From positions 62,001 through 126,000 of the forward strand of contig PLJM01000027.1 in assembly GCA_003139695.1 (NCBI GenBank): a stretch of 64,000 nucleotides of DNA. The letters are read 5' to 3'. The stretch comes from Candidatus Dormiibacterota bacterium (GTDB lineage: Bacteria; Chloroflexota; Dormibacteria; Dormibacterales; Dormibacteraceae). Under the pieces are notes generated by a model. That model was given only the letters and a program-made list of their open reading frames with translations. It was not told the origin of the DNA and did no database searches. Position numbers and translations under genes: made by a program. Below, piece after piece: positions 42,060 to 50,318 of this stretch (its first letter is position 1; each line of letters starts with the position of its first letter).

Positions 42060-42800
42060 GTGGTCGCCCGACTCAAGCCGTACTGGCTGCACGTCTATCT
42101 GCTGGCCTACACGCCGACTCTTCTGCTCGCCGACAGCCGGACCACGGCGCTGTGGCAGCAGTGGATCCTTGGGCTCCTCACCTTCGCCGCGCTCTACCTT
42201 GCAGCGCTGAAAGCTCCGCGGGAGCAGAGGCTCCAGGTCTGGATCTGCGTTGCGGTCGCCACCGGGTTTGAGATCTTCGGATCGCTGATCTGGGGTCTGT
42301 ACCAGTACCGGTTGCACAACGTTCCGCTCTACGTGCCGCCGGGCCATGGGGCCGTCTACCTGTTCGGGTTGCTGGCCGCGCGCACGCCGGTGGTGCTGCG
42401 GTACGGCAAGCGGGTCGCCCATGTGATCCTTGCGGGCGCGACGACCTGGGCTCTGGCCGGGCTGACAGTGTTGCCGTTGATCACCGGCCGGTTCGACCTG
42501 CAAGGCGCGATGTGCCTGCCGATCTTTGCCTGGTTCGTGCTGCGCTCGCCACGGTGGCCATTGTTCGCCGCGATCTTCATCGCCACCGGCGAGCTGGAGA
42601 TATTCGGCACGTTCTTCCGCGATTGGTACTGGATGCCCATCGCGCCGTGGACGCACATCCCGTCGGGCAACCCGCCCTCAGTGATCGCAGGCGGCTACTG
42701 CGTGATCGACGCCTCGGTGCTCCTGGTGATGCGTGGACTGCTCGCGATTCGAAACCAGGTACAGGCACTGCGGCCGGCCCCCGTGGGGCAAGAGGTGTGA
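42060..42800 (+). CDS. Polytopic membrane protein, unknown family
   Basis: A 246-aa protein starting at GTG 42060 with at least six hydrophobic segments. Distinctive conserved-looking stretches are LIWGLYQYRLHNVPLYVPPGH in the middle and FRDWYWMPIAPWTHIPSGNPP in the last third, both with several aromatic residues and a His, which suggest a loop for lipid or carotenoid-like substrates; this is speculation. Similar proteins occur in actinobacterial genomes without assigned function. Stands alone, convergent with the interrupted DUF2269-like gene 4 bp away. Confidence 0.75.
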   Translation: MVARLKPYWLHVYLLAYTPTLLLADSRTTALWQQWILGLLTFAALYLAALKAPREQRLQVWICVAVATGFEIFGSLIWGLYQYRLHNVPLYVPPGHGAVYLFGLLAARTPVVLRYGKRVAHVILAGATTWALAGLTVLPLITGRFDLQGAMCLPIFAWFVLRSPRWPLFAAIFIATGELEIFGTFFRDWYWMPIAPWTHIPSGNPPSVIAGGYCVIDASVLLVMRGLLAIRNQVQALRPAPVGQEV

Positions 42801-42804
42801 GCGA

Positions 42805-43257
42805 TCAGAGATTCGGTTTGAAGACCATCATCGCCAGGATCACCAGCACTATCCCTCCCATCGCCTGACCCAGGACCTGGCCCCTCGTGCCGAGCCGCAA
42901 GAACTCGGCCGAGCTCGTGTCGCCGGCTTCCGCCAGCGCCACCTGCTAGCGCAGGGCGGGTGAGTAGAAGAACGCCGCGATGACGATGAGCGCGACAAAA
43001 AGGATGAGGGCGACGTCGATCCACAGCGTCGTGCTCGGGTAATGGCCGAGGTAAACCAGGAGCAAACCTGTGAGCAGCAGCACCCCGTAAGCAGGGTTGG
43101 CGATGCGGTTGTCGATGAACTTCACGCCCTTGAGCGCGAAAGCCATGTTTGCCGGACTGGACCTCGCGCGAACGATCCACACGGCGTAGCTGATGTTGAA
43201 GCCGACCGCCACGATGGCGGCGAGGATGTGAAAGAACAGCACGATCGTGAGCAGCAT
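42805..43257 (-). pseudogene. DUF2269-like membrane protein interrupted by an in-frame TAG
   Basis: Codons 1-103 encode four membrane helices (LLTIVLFFHILAAIVAVGFN, YGVLLLTGLLLVYLG, WIDVALILFVALIVIAAFFY) and then hit TAG at 42946-42948. The same frame stays open for 46 more codons, VALAEAGDTSSAEFLRLG and then a further helix (GGIVLVILAMMVFKP), to TGA at 42805. The downstream part is what the family normally has at its C-terminus. One point change at a Gln, Lys or Trp codon, or a sequencing error, explains it. The gene overlaps the end of the hotdog-dehydratase gene by 1 bp. Confidence 0.75.
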
Positions 43258-43649
43258 CAGCTGTTCATCTCGACGACCGCGGTGCCAACCGTCGTGCGGT
43301 TGCCATCGGGATCCTCGCCCCAGATCTCGAGCTCGGCATGCAGTCCGGTGACGCTGCTCACCCGTCCGCGGCAGCGGTACGGCTTGCCCGGGACGTCGAC
43401 CCCGCGATAGCTGACCTCGAAGCTCGTGAGCGTCCCGCGCTCGCCGAGCCAGTCCGTGACGAGCTGTCCGAGGAACGCCGCCTTGAGCAGCCCATGCAGG
43501 ATGACTCCTGGCAAACCGACGCCACGTGCGAAGTCCTGGTCGTAGTGGATCTCGTAGAAATCACCCTGCGCGCCCGCGTACTGCGCCAGCTGGCGCGTGG
43601 TCGGGTGCTTGATGAGGTCAGGGAGCTCCTCGCCGGGCTGCAGGTTCAT
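43257..43649 (-). CDS. MaoC-like (R)-hydratase, C-terminal-type hotdog subunit
   Basis: A 130-aa single hotdog domain. The hydratase motif is YAGAQGDFYEIHYDQDFAR, with Asp and His as the catalytic pair, followed by PGVILHGLLKAAFLG, so this is the active half. It overlaps the next hotdog gene, suggesting the two form a heterodimer like the split MaoC pairs of actinobacterial beta-oxidation. Probably hydrates an enoyl-CoA made by the adjacent acyl-CoA dehydrogenase. Confidence 0.85.
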   Translation of the reverse strand: MNLQPGEELPDLIKHPTTRQLAQYAGAQGDFYEIHYDQDFARGVGLPGVILHGLLKAAFLGQLVTDWLGERGTLTSFEVSYRGVDVPGKPYRCRGRVSSVTGLHAELEIWGEDPDGNRTTVGTAVVEMNS

Positions 43650-44065
43650 CGCCGAATCGCCGTCCCACGCAGCCGCGCCACCAACCGGCCGTGGCCGTTG
43701 AAGTACTCGGTCTCGAAGATGATGAACAGCAGGCTGCCGCTTGCCCCCGTCTTCTCGTAGACATCCACGACCTTGCCGATCGCGGTAATCGTGTCACCGA
43801 CCTTGACCGGTTCCAGGTATTCGAAGCGGTTGCCTCCGTTGAGCCAGCCCTGTCCATACTCCTCGGCCTCCGGAAGGTGGGCGCTCACCGGCGCCAGCGC
43901 GACGAGGAAGGTCGGCGGAGCTTCCGTGAGCCAGCGCGGGTAGGAATCGCCGATGGCATCGGTGAAGCGCTTCAAGTGGCCCGCCTCGACCACCGCGCTG
44001 ATGGGCGGACCAGGCGTGCCGATGTGCGCGCGGAGCCGGTCGACGACCGATGACGTCGCGCTCAT
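43646..44065 (-). CDS. Hotdog-fold dehydratase, N-terminal-type subunit
   Basis: A 139-aa hotdog protein of the MaoC N-terminal (FAS1-type dehydratase) class: VVEAGHLKRFTDAIGDSYPRW, PPTFLVALAP, GGNRFEYLEPVKVGDTITA. The catalytic Asp/His set of the hydratase motif is missing, so it is probably the structural partner of the protein at 43257. Its start overlaps the stop of the acyl-CoA dehydrogenase gene by 4 bp. Confidence 0.83.
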   Translation of the reverse strand: MSATSSVVDRLRAHIGTPGPPISAVVEAGHLKRFTDAIGDSYPRWLTEAPPTFLVALAPVSAHLPEAEEYGQGWLNGGNRFEYLEPVKVGDTITAIGKVVDVYEKTGASGSLLFIIFETEYFNGHGRLVARLRGTAIRR

Positions 44066-45234
44066 CTACCCCTCGGAAGACCCAGAACGCGCTCCGCGAT
44101 GATGTTGCGTTGGATCTCCGACGAGCCGGCATAGATCGTCTCCGCCTGCGACCACATCCAGCCATATTGCCAGCGCCCATCTTCGATGGCGAATGGCGAA
44201 TCGGGCGCGAGCGCGCCGTACAGACCCAGTATGCCCACCGCCGTCTCCTGGATGCGCTTGTCCATCTCGCTCCAGTAAAGCTTGGTCATGCTGGCCTGGG
44301 GACCGGGCGCCGCACCCTGCTGCGCCTGCGTGAGGTTGCGCAGCCCGATGAGTCTGAAGACGTGAGCCTCGATCTGTGCCTGGGCGACCTTCTGCCTGAC
44401 CGTCGCATCAGAGCCGGTCCCGCGATCACGGGCCAGCGTGGCAAGCTGCGCCACCGCCTGCTCGAACCGCGCGGCTTGAGCCAGGCCGCCGCGCTCGAAG
44501 CCGAACACAGCCATCGCGATCTTCCACCCGTCGCCTGGTTGCCCGACCACGTCGCGATCTTCGACGACCGCGTTCGACAGAAAGATCTCGCCGAACTCCC
44601 CGCCACCCGTCATCTGGCGGATGGGCCGAACCTCGACTCCAGGCTGGTGCATGTCAACGAGGAAGAACGAGATGCCCTTGTGCACGTCGGCGCCTGCGTC
44701 GGTGCGCGCGAGCAGAAAGCTCTTATCCGAGTAGTGCGCGCCACTCGACCAGGTCTTCTGGCCATTCAGAACCCAGTGGCCGTCGCGCCGCTCCGCCCGA
44801 GTGCGTAGGCCGGCCAGGTCGCTGCCGGCGTCCGGCTCGCTGAAGCCCTGGCAGAAAACGATCTCGCCGCTGAGGATCTTGTCGATATAGGTCTCTTTCT
44901 GCCAGGGAGAACCGTGCACCAAGAGGGTGGGCGCCAGCAGGCTCACCCCGAGGCGCCCGAGGATGACCGGGGCGCCGGCTTTGGCCATCTCCTCCTGATA
45001 TATCGCTTGCATGACAGGAGTGGCGCCGCGGCCGCCCGCCTCGCGAAGCCACGACAGCTTCAGCCAGCCTGCTTCGTTGAGGCGTTCCTGCCATCCACGC
45101 TGCATCGACTCATCGGCGTCCTCGCGATAGCCGCCCACTCCGCCGTTGCGCCATTCGGCCGGCAGATTGCGATCGAGCCAGGTTCGGACCTCATTTCTGA
45201 AGACCTCCTCCTCAGCAGTGAAGCCCAGGTCCAT
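44062..45234 (-). CDS. Acyl-CoA dehydrogenase
   Basis: FAD enzyme that introduces an alpha-beta double bond into an acyl-CoA. The 390-aa protein has the full three-domain fold: FCQGFSEPDAGSDLAGLRT (the flavin-binding signature), FFLVDMHQPGVEVRPIRQM, FGFERGG and the C-terminal TIYAGSSEIQRNIIAERVL. Together with the two hotdog genes it forms a unit able to convert an acyl-CoA to a 3-hydroxyacyl-CoA. The substrate chain is not known; the location beside a liv-type importer suggests an imported acid. Confidence 0.92.
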   Translation of the reverse strand: MDLGFTAEEEVFRNEVRTWLDRNLPAEWRNGGVGGYREDADESMQRGWQERLNEAGWLKLSWLREAGGRGATPVMQAIYQEEMAKAGAPVILGRLGVSLLAPTLLVHGSPWQKETYIDKILSGEIVFCQGFSEPDAGSDLAGLRTRAERRDGHWVLNGQKTWSSGAHYSDKSFLLARTDAGADVHKGISFFLVDMHQPGVEVRPIRQMTGGGEFGEIFLSNAVVEDRDVVGQPGDGWKIAMAVFGFERGGLAQAARFEQAVAQLATLARDRGTGSDATVRQKVAQAQIEAHVFRLIGLRNLTQAQQGAAPGPQASMTKLYWSEMDKRIQETAVGILGLYGALAPDSPFAIEDGRWQYGWMWSQAETIYAGSSEIQRNIIAERVLGLPRGR

Positions 45235-45260
45235 TTGATTCGGAGGCTATCAAAACGGGC

Positions 45261-45659
45261 ATGCTTCGTATCGATATGGCTTCAGAAGTTCTCTGCGGAA
45301 AGTGCGGAGCGCTGTTGACAAATCCGAACGCTCCCTGTCCCCGCTGCGGCGCGGCGGCCTCGGGCCGGTACCAGGGCCCTGTGGCCCGAACTCGCAAGAG
45401 CCCCCTGGTGGCGGCGGCCCTGGCCGTAGTTCCCGGTCTTGGGCACTTCTACCTCGGCGAGAACAAGAAGGGCATCGCGTTCCTGATCGGTGTGGGCGGT
45501 CTCGAGTTCTTCGGCTTCGATCTCGACCTCAGCTTCATCGGCGCCCTGATCGGTGTGCCGTTGGAGATCGGGGGTGGGTCGTTGTGGCTCTTCAGCATCG
45601 TCGACGCCTACCGGACCGCACGCCGGCTCGAGGCCGAAGCCGGCTTCAGCGCCCGCTAG
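45261..45659 (+). CDS. Zinc-ribbon membrane protein
   Basis: A 132-aa protein with an N-terminal zinc ribbon (CGKCGALLTNPNAPCPRCG, two CxxC pairs) and two or three membrane segments (VAAALAVVPGLGHFYLGENKKG, FLIGVGGLEFFGF). The GLGHFYLGENKKG motif resembles TM2-type small membrane proteins. Alternative start at ATG 45276. Function unknown; converges with the gene at 45656, overlapping by 4 bp. Confidence 0.75.
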   Translation: MLRIDMASEVLCGKCGALLTNPNAPCPRCGAAASGRYQGPVARTRKSPLVAAALAVVPGLGHFYLGENKKGIAFLIGVGGLEFFGFDLDLSFIGALIGVPLEIGGGSLWLFSIVDAYRTARRLEAEAGFSAR

Positions 45660-45988
45660 GGCTTCCGGCGCTTCCTGGTCGCGGGCTTGCGGCGACCCTT
45701 TGCGCCGGCGCCGGGTTTGCGCTTGGGCGGAGTCTTCAGCGCCCGCTGAACCCGTCGCTGAATGGTGCGCAGGCTGCGCTCCACCGCGCTGCTGGCGGCG
45801 GCAGAGCCGCGCGCGGTCAGCCTGTCCACCTCACGCTTGAGCTTGCGGTTCTCCTTGATGAGCTCGGCGACCATGTCGTTGAGCTGCGAGATCAGCTCCG
45901 CGCCGCCAACCCGCTTGCCGGCCCGGCCGGCCGCGCCGGCCCTAGGGACGCGGCGAGCCGGGCGACTCGCGCCTTCGTCGGGTGCCAT
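45656..45988 (-). CDS. Small basic coiled-coil protein
   Basis: A 110-aa protein with an Ala/Arg-rich N-terminus, a short coiled coil (about 30-62, ELISQLNDMVAELIKENRKL) and a Lys/Arg/Pro-rich C-terminus reminiscent of histone-like tails (KTPPKRKPGAGAKGRRKP). Very high positive charge suggests nucleic-acid binding; no known domain is recognised. The gene is 11 bp downstream of the RNase H-like gene on the same strand, compatible with a common transcript. Confidence 0.65.
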   Translation of the reverse strand: MAPDEGASRPARRVPRAGAAGRAGKRVGGAELISQLNDMVAELIKENRKLKREVDRLTARGSAAASSAVERSLRTIQRRVQRALKTPPKRKPGAGAKGRRKPATRKRRKP

Positions 45989-45999
45989 CGGGAGAAAGC

Positions 46000-46413
46000 T
46001 TATGCCGCGGCCAGAACCTGTTGCCGCGACAGGCTTTTCAAGCCTTCACGCGCCAGCTCATGGGCTGGGTTTGCCTTCCGGCTTACGTACCTGACCACGC
46101 GCCAGCCACGCCGGCAGCGCTCTCGGACCTCGTGGACGGCGATTCGGAAGCTGTCGCTAGATGGCATCCGGCTGCGCACGACGGGTGCGCAATCGGTCCT
46201 GACGATGACGCGGTGGTAGGGCCACCGCGCCGCTGCCAGGTCCAACGCACCTGCACAGACGTGCGCCTCGAGCTGGGCTGAACCGCCGGCGTGAGAAAAG
46301 CCGAACGACTCGGTGTAAACGGCGCGACCCCTAACAAAAACGGCCAGGCCACATCCAGCCCGGCCGTTTCTGTCGAGAGCGGCGTCCACGTAGATCACCA
46401 GGCACTCCCGCAA
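46000..46413 (-). CDS. RNase H-like protein
   Basis: A 137-aa protein with the RNase H fold. The first Asp is in IYVDAALDRNGRAGCGLAVF (D10), the Glu in QLEAHVCAGALDLA (E49), and the third acid in VRTDCAPVVRS (D74). The last acidic position, normally ADxLA, reads PAHELAREG, so a His replaces the Asp. Such variants occur in YpdQ-like RNase HI homologues. Substrate is probably an RNA-DNA hybrid, but activity is uncertain. Upstream is a 99-bp gap to fabI with no visible feature. Confidence 0.78.
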   Translation of the reverse strand: MRECLVIYVDAALDRNGRAGCGLAVFVRGRAVYTESFGFSHAGGSAQLEAHVCAGALDLAAARWPYHRVIVRTDCAPVVRSRMPSSDSFRIAVHEVRERCRRGWRVVRYVSRKANPAHELAREGLKSLSRQQVLAAA

Positions 46414-46512
46414 ATCGCATTCCTCCCGAAGGGATTCCGCAAGCGAACCGATTTTGGGAAGAGCCTAGCAGGATGTTGCGGAGTTGTAAGCGACTAGACA
46501 CAAGATGTTGTA

Positions 46513-47301
46513 TCAGTCGGCTGGAGGTAGGTCTGCCCCCATGGCGTGGTAGCCGCCGTCGACGTGCACGAGCTCGCCTGTGGTCATGTTCAGGTAGTCC
46601 GAAAGAAGGGCGCAGGCAGCACGGCCGACGGGCGTCCTGTCCTGGAGGTCCCATCCCATCGGGGCTCGCAGAGACCACACCTCTTCGAAGTCCTTGAAGC
46701 CCGGTATGCCGCTCGCCGCCAGCGTGGCCAGGGGTCCCGCGCAGATCGCGTTGACGCGAATCTTGTAGCGGCCGAGGTCGCGCGCGAGGTAGCGCGTGAC
46801 CGACTCGAGGGCCGCCTTGGAGACGCCCATCCAGTCGTACTTCGGCCAGGCCTGTGTCGAGTTGTCGAAGTCGAGCGTGACCAGCGAACCTCCGTGCTCG
46901 CGCATCAGAGGCAGAAAGCCCGCAGCCAGCTCCTTGAAGGAGAAGGCGCTGACCTGGAGCGCCGTGGCGACGCTCTCCCACGGAGTGGTGAGGAACTTTC
47001 CGCCCAGCGCGTCCGGAGGCGCATAGGCGACGGAGTGGACCAGACCGTCGACCCTGTCCCAGCGCTTGCCTGTCTCCTCGACGGCGGCAGCGATGTCGGA
47101 GGGCTTGCTGACGTCCATCTCGAGGATGTCCGGAACGGGGTTCAGCTTCTTGGCCGTCATCTGGGTGATGGTCATCATCCGGCCGAAGCTGGTGAGCAGG
47201 AGCTCCGCGCCTTCCTTCTGCGCTTCGACGGCGATCGCGTAGCCGATGCTGCGGCGGTCGCTCATCCCGGCGATCACGATCTTCTTTCCTTTGAGGATCA
47301 C
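46513..47301 (-). CDS. fabI: Enoyl-[acyl-carrier-protein] reductase (FabI/InhA type)
   Basis: Final reduction step in each fatty-acid elongation round, NADH dependent. The 262-aa protein starts MILKGKKIVIAGMSDRRSIG with the SDR nucleotide fold, LVHSVAYAPPDALGG in the middle, the catalytic Tyr-x6-Lys in KYDWMGVSKAAL and the active-site loop ICAGPLATLAASGI. The GxxSxxS-type loop and overall form are closest to actinobacterial InhA-like FabI. No other fatty-acid synthesis gene is adjacent. Confidence 0.94.
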   Translation of the reverse strand: MILKGKKIVIAGMSDRRSIGYAIAVEAQKEGAELLLTSFGRMMTITQMTAKKLNPVPDILEMDVSKPSDIAAAVEETGKRWDRVDGLVHSVAYAPPDALGGKFLTTPWESVATALQVSAFSFKELAAGFLPLMREHGGSLVTLDFDNSTQAWPKYDWMGVSKAALESVTRYLARDLGRYKIRVNAICAGPLATLAASGIPGFKDFEEVWSLRAPMGWDLQDRTPVGRAACALLSDYLNMTTGELVHVDGGYHAMGADLPPAD

Positions 47302-47323
47302 CGCGAAATCGTAAGCGAAGCAC

Positions 47324-47343
47324 GGGGGAGGCAGGCCTCCCCC
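47324..47343. repeat. GC-rich hairpin upstream of fabI
   Basis: A palindrome with arms GGGGGAGG and CCTCCCCC around a CAGG centre sits in the 143-bp gap between the sulfurtransferase stop (47445) and the fabI start (47301). A second small hairpin, GCCGGAGTGAATCCGGC, lies near 47408. It resembles the CCTCCCC/GGGGAGG family of hairpins elsewhere in the window. Confidence 0.5.
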
Positions 47344-47444
47344 ATGGGACCCCCACCGGAGTCACGCCGTGCATGGAGGCGTTTCGAAGTGGGCGATTGG
47401 TGACGGCCGGAGTGAATCCGGCCTAGGGCTCCTCTGTTGTCTTA

Positions 47445-48266
47445 TTACGGATTTGGGCCCGTGGCTACCGGCGCGTCGCGCGATGACCAGTCGCTCCACG
47501 AGCCCGCGTACAGCCGGCCGTTCTTGATTCCTGCGAGCTCCATCGCGATCAGATCGTGCGTCGCGTTCACGCCTGAGCCGCAGTAGGCGACAGCGCCCTT
47601 GTCCGGGTCGATGCCGAGATCCGCAAATCGCTTTCGCAGCTCGGCGGGCGACTTGAACCGTCCATCGGGACCGAGATTTTCGGCCCACGGAGAGCTGAGC
47701 GCGCCCGGTATGTGACCTGCCTTGGGATCGATGGGTTCCTTCTCGCCGCGATAACGCTCGCCGGCCCGAGCATCGATGAGCGGCACACCGATGAGCTCGC
47801 GAACGTCCTCGAAATCAAGAATCCCCGATCGGTCCGGCTCACGCGACCGAAAGCCGCCTCGAGCGACTTGCGGCTCCTCCGTCTCGAGCGGGCTACGCCA
47901 TCCTGCGAGCCCACCATCAAGAACCGCCTGGGACTCGTGGCCGAAGTAGCGGAGCAGAAACCACAACCGCGAGGCGATCGAGCCACCGGCGTCGTCGTAG
48001 GCAACGACGCTGGTCCGCGGGCCGACTCCTGCCTTTTGCATCTCCGCCTCGAACTGCTGGGCGCTCGGCAGCGGATGCCGGCCTCCTCCCTGCCTTCCAG
48101 TCACGGCCTCGAGGTCGACGAAGACGGCGCCCGTTATGTGCCCGCGCCCGTATGCGTCGCGACCCTTGCCGCCCATCAGGTACCAGCGGAAATCGATGAC
48201 GCGTAGGTCTTCGTCGTCGATGTGCTGGTGCAACCACTCTGGGCTGACGATCGGGCCGAAGGTCAT
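47445..48266 (-). CDS. sseA: Thiosulfate/3-mercaptopyruvate sulfurtransferase
   Basis: Tandem-rhodanese protein (273 aa). The N-terminal inactive rhodanese domain begins VSPEWLHQHIDDEDLRVIDFRW, and the C-terminal active domain has the catalytic loop CGSGVNATH in VAYCGSGVNATHDL, typical of 3-mercaptopyruvate sulfurtransferases (CGSGVTA). Transfers sulfane sulfur to thiols or cyanide. Overlaps the truncated MBL fragment by 4 bp. Confidence 0.92.
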   Translation of the reverse strand: MTFGPIVSPEWLHQHIDDEDLRVIDFRWYLMGGKGRDAYGRGHITGAVFVDLEAVTGRQGGGRHPLPSAQQFEAEMQKAGVGPRTSVVAYDDAGGSIASRLWFLLRYFGHESQAVLDGGLAGWRSPLETEEPQVARGGFRSREPDRSGILDFEDVRELIGVPLIDARAGERYRGEKEPIDPKAGHIPGALSSPWAENLGPDGRFKSPAELRKRFADLGIDPDKGAVAYCGSGVNATHDLIAMELAGIKNGRLYAGSWSDWSSRDAPVATGPNP

Positions 48267-48499
48267 TGCGTGACCACATCGGTGTCGTGGCAGAAGTGGA
48301 CCGCGTGGGCGTGCACGTCATGGAGCCTGGTCAGTGACTTGGACCAGGCGTCGCGGTCGTCGTACTGGCCGTTCCAGCGCGTTAGATCTGCGTCGTCGCC
48401 GGCCGCGAAGATCTCGGAGGTATAGGCCGCATCGCCGATCATCACCGCCCCTCCGTCAGGCGCTTCGATCAGCACGCTTTGATGGCCAACCGTGGCGAG
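48263..48499 (-). pseudogene. C-terminal remnant of an MBL-fold hydrolase
   Basis: About 78 codons match only the C-terminal end of metallo-beta-lactamase-fold hydrolases: VGHQSVLIEAPDGGAVMIGD at the usual GHxxGxxxL strand, SEIFAAGDDADLTRWNGQYD, and HFCHDTDVV. The frame is open, without a break, right up to the TAG of ctaB at 48500, so the 5' two-thirds of the gene are missing. GTG 48475 could start a 70-aa product, but the metal-binding HxHxDH half is gone. Most likely a deletion remnant. Confidence 0.65.
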
Positions 48500-49387
48500 C
48501 TAGGGAAGAAATGGAGAGATTGCGAAGAGCCCGAAAAGCAGCGCCACATAGACCAGCGAGTAAGCGAAGAGTCGTCTGGTCCAGCGCTTTCCTGACAGGT
48601 CGAGCACCGCCATGCCGACAAGCCCCACACCCAGCACCACGGCGCCGGCGAGGTAGATCTCACCCGCCCTACCGGTGAAAAAGGGGATCACGCTGACGGC
48701 GGCGGTGACCGCCGCGTATCCGACGCTCTGCCTTTTCGCAGCCTGCTCGCCGGAGACCACCGGGAGCATCGGGATGCGGGCGCGGGCATAGTCGGCCTTG
48801 ATCATCTGCGCGAGCGCCCAAAAGTGCGGGGGCGTCCAGAAGAAGATGACGGCGAACAGCGCGAACGCTGTCAGGTCAAGGCGGCCCGTTGCGGCGGCCC
48901 AGCCCACCAATGGAGGAATCGCGCCGGCGGCGCCGCCGATGACGATGTTCTGTGGCGTGGTTCGCTTGAGCCAGACCGTGTAGACGAAGACGTAGATCAC
49001 GGTTCCCAGCAGCGCCAGAGAAGCCGCGAGCAAGTTGGCTCCCGACCAGAGGACCGCGAAGGCCAGCGCGTTGAGGACGATGCCGAGCGCCAAGGCATGC
49101 CACGCCGGGATGCGGCCGTCAGGAAGAGGGCGGCGCCGCGTGCGGCTCATCGCCGCGTCGATGTCGCGGTCGAACCAGCAGTTGATCGCATGGGCGCCAC
49201 CGGCTGCGAGCGTGCCCCCGGCGAGCACGGCGAGGACCGGCACCAGGCGCGGATGTCCGTGGGTTGCCGGGATCATGACGCCGACGGCGGTCGCATCGAG
49301 CAGCACGACGATGCGCAGCTTGAGCAGGCTCAGGTAGTCGCGAAACATGTCTAGCGCGCCGGCGGCCGGCGCGGTGACCGCGCTCAC
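48500..49387 (-). CDS. ctaB: Protoheme IX farnesyltransferase (heme O synthase)
   Basis: Converts heme B to heme O for terminal oxidases. The 295-aa membrane protein has nine helices, the Asp-rich motif NCWFDRDIDAAMSRTRRRP, YTVWLKRTTPQNIVIGGAAGAIPP and FFWTPPHFWALA, all diagnostic of CtaB/CyoE. It overlaps ctaA by 4 bp, so heme O and heme A synthesis are co-translated. Confidence 0.96.
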   Translation of the reverse strand: MSAVTAPAAGALDMFRDYLSLLKLRIVVLLDATAVGVMIPATHGHPRLVPVLAVLAGGTLAAGGAHAINCWFDRDIDAAMSRTRRRPLPDGRIPAWHALALGIVLNALAFAVLWSGANLLAASLALLGTVIYVFVYTVWLKRTTPQNIVIGGAAGAIPPLVGWAAATGRLDLTAFALFAVIFFWTPPHFWALAQMIKADYARARIPMLPVVSGEQAAKRQSVGYAAVTAAVSVIPFFTGRAGEIYLAGAVVLGVGLVGMAVLDLSGKRWTRRLFAYSLVYVALLFGLFAISPFLP

Positions 49388-50310
49388 GCGGATGTCCTGT
49401 CAACTTCCAGGCGGGACAGCTCGCGATTGGTATCGGCGCGCGGCAGGGTGAGAAGCGTGGTCGCCAACACCCCCGACCATACGAGCGTGGCGATCGCCAC
49501 GTGCAGGCCATCAAAAACAGCGTTGCCAGTGATCGCCGATCCCGCACCGACGGCGACCTGCAAGACAAGGGCTGCGATCGCCGCGACCGCGATGGGGCCC
49601 ATGCCTTTGACGCCGCGCCATCGCAAGAAGGCCTTCGACAAGACATGCAGGAGCAGAAGTCCGACGACGAGCACGGTACCTCGATGCAGCATTGTGAAGG
49701 CATTGGCCCCAGTGAAATCGAGCGCGAACCCACTGCCGCACAAAGGCCATGAATGGCAGCTGCCATCAGCGCTGCTTGCAACCACCGTCGATCCGGTGAG
49801 CATCATCACGTAGGTCGCAGCCGTCACCACGATGGCCAGCCGGCGGAAATTCCGATCGGGCACCCCGCTCGACGCCGGCATCGCCGCGATCGCGGTTGCG
49901 ACCAGGAACCCGATGATCATCATCGCCAGCCCGAGATGCACCACGACAAGCCACGGCGAAAGCTCTTTGGCCACAACGATGCCACCAAGAATCCCCTCCC
50001 CCACCACGCCGATCAGCGATGCCGACGCCAACCATGCAACAAGAGGGCGACGCTTTCGAAACACGACCCATGCCATCACCACGGTGGCGATGATCAAGAC
50101 GCCAGTCACGCTGCCGACCGCGCGATGCGAGTACTCGATGATCGAGTGCACGTTGGCGGGCGGGTAAGGGCGCCCGTTGCAGAGCGGCCAGTCGGGGCAC
50201 CCGAGCCCGGACCCTGAGACGCGCACGACGCCGCCGAGTGCGATCTGCAGATAGGCGAAGAGGGCGGTCACCACCGCGAGCCGGCGAAAAAGGCCCTCCC
50301 CAGACACCAA
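49384..50310 (-). CDS. ctaA: Heme A synthase (COX15/CtaA)
   Basis: Oxidises heme O to heme A. The 308-aa protein has eight membrane helices in two halves with a glycine-rich ALGGVVRVSGSGLGCPDWPLC segment and heme-ligand His in YSHRAVGSVTG, VVVHLGLAM and LHRGTVLV. Cys pairs (GCPDWPLC and CHSWPLC) match those of actinobacterial and Bacillus CtaA. The substrate protein set (oxidase subunits) is not in the window. Confidence 0.94.
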   Translation of the reverse strand: MVSGEGLFRRLAVVTALFAYLQIALGGVVRVSGSGLGCPDWPLCNGRPYPPANVHSIIEYSHRAVGSVTGVLIIATVVMAWVVFRKRRPLVAWLASASLIGVVGEGILGGIVVAKELSPWLVVVHLGLAMMIIGFLVATAIAAMPASSGVPDRNFRRLAIVVTAATYVMMLTGSTVVASSADGSCHSWPLCGSGFALDFTGANAFTMLHRGTVLVVGLLLLHVLSKAFLRWRGVKGMGPIAVAAIAALVLQVAVGAGSAITGNAVFDGLHVAIATLVWSGVLATTLLTLPRADTNRELSRLEVDRTSA

Positions 50311-50318
50311 CGGGAAGT

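Noticed and set aside
46331-47374. 347-codon minus-strand open frame overlapping fabI
   Set aside because: Off-frame shadow of fabI; the translation is Arg/Gly/Pro-rich without domains.
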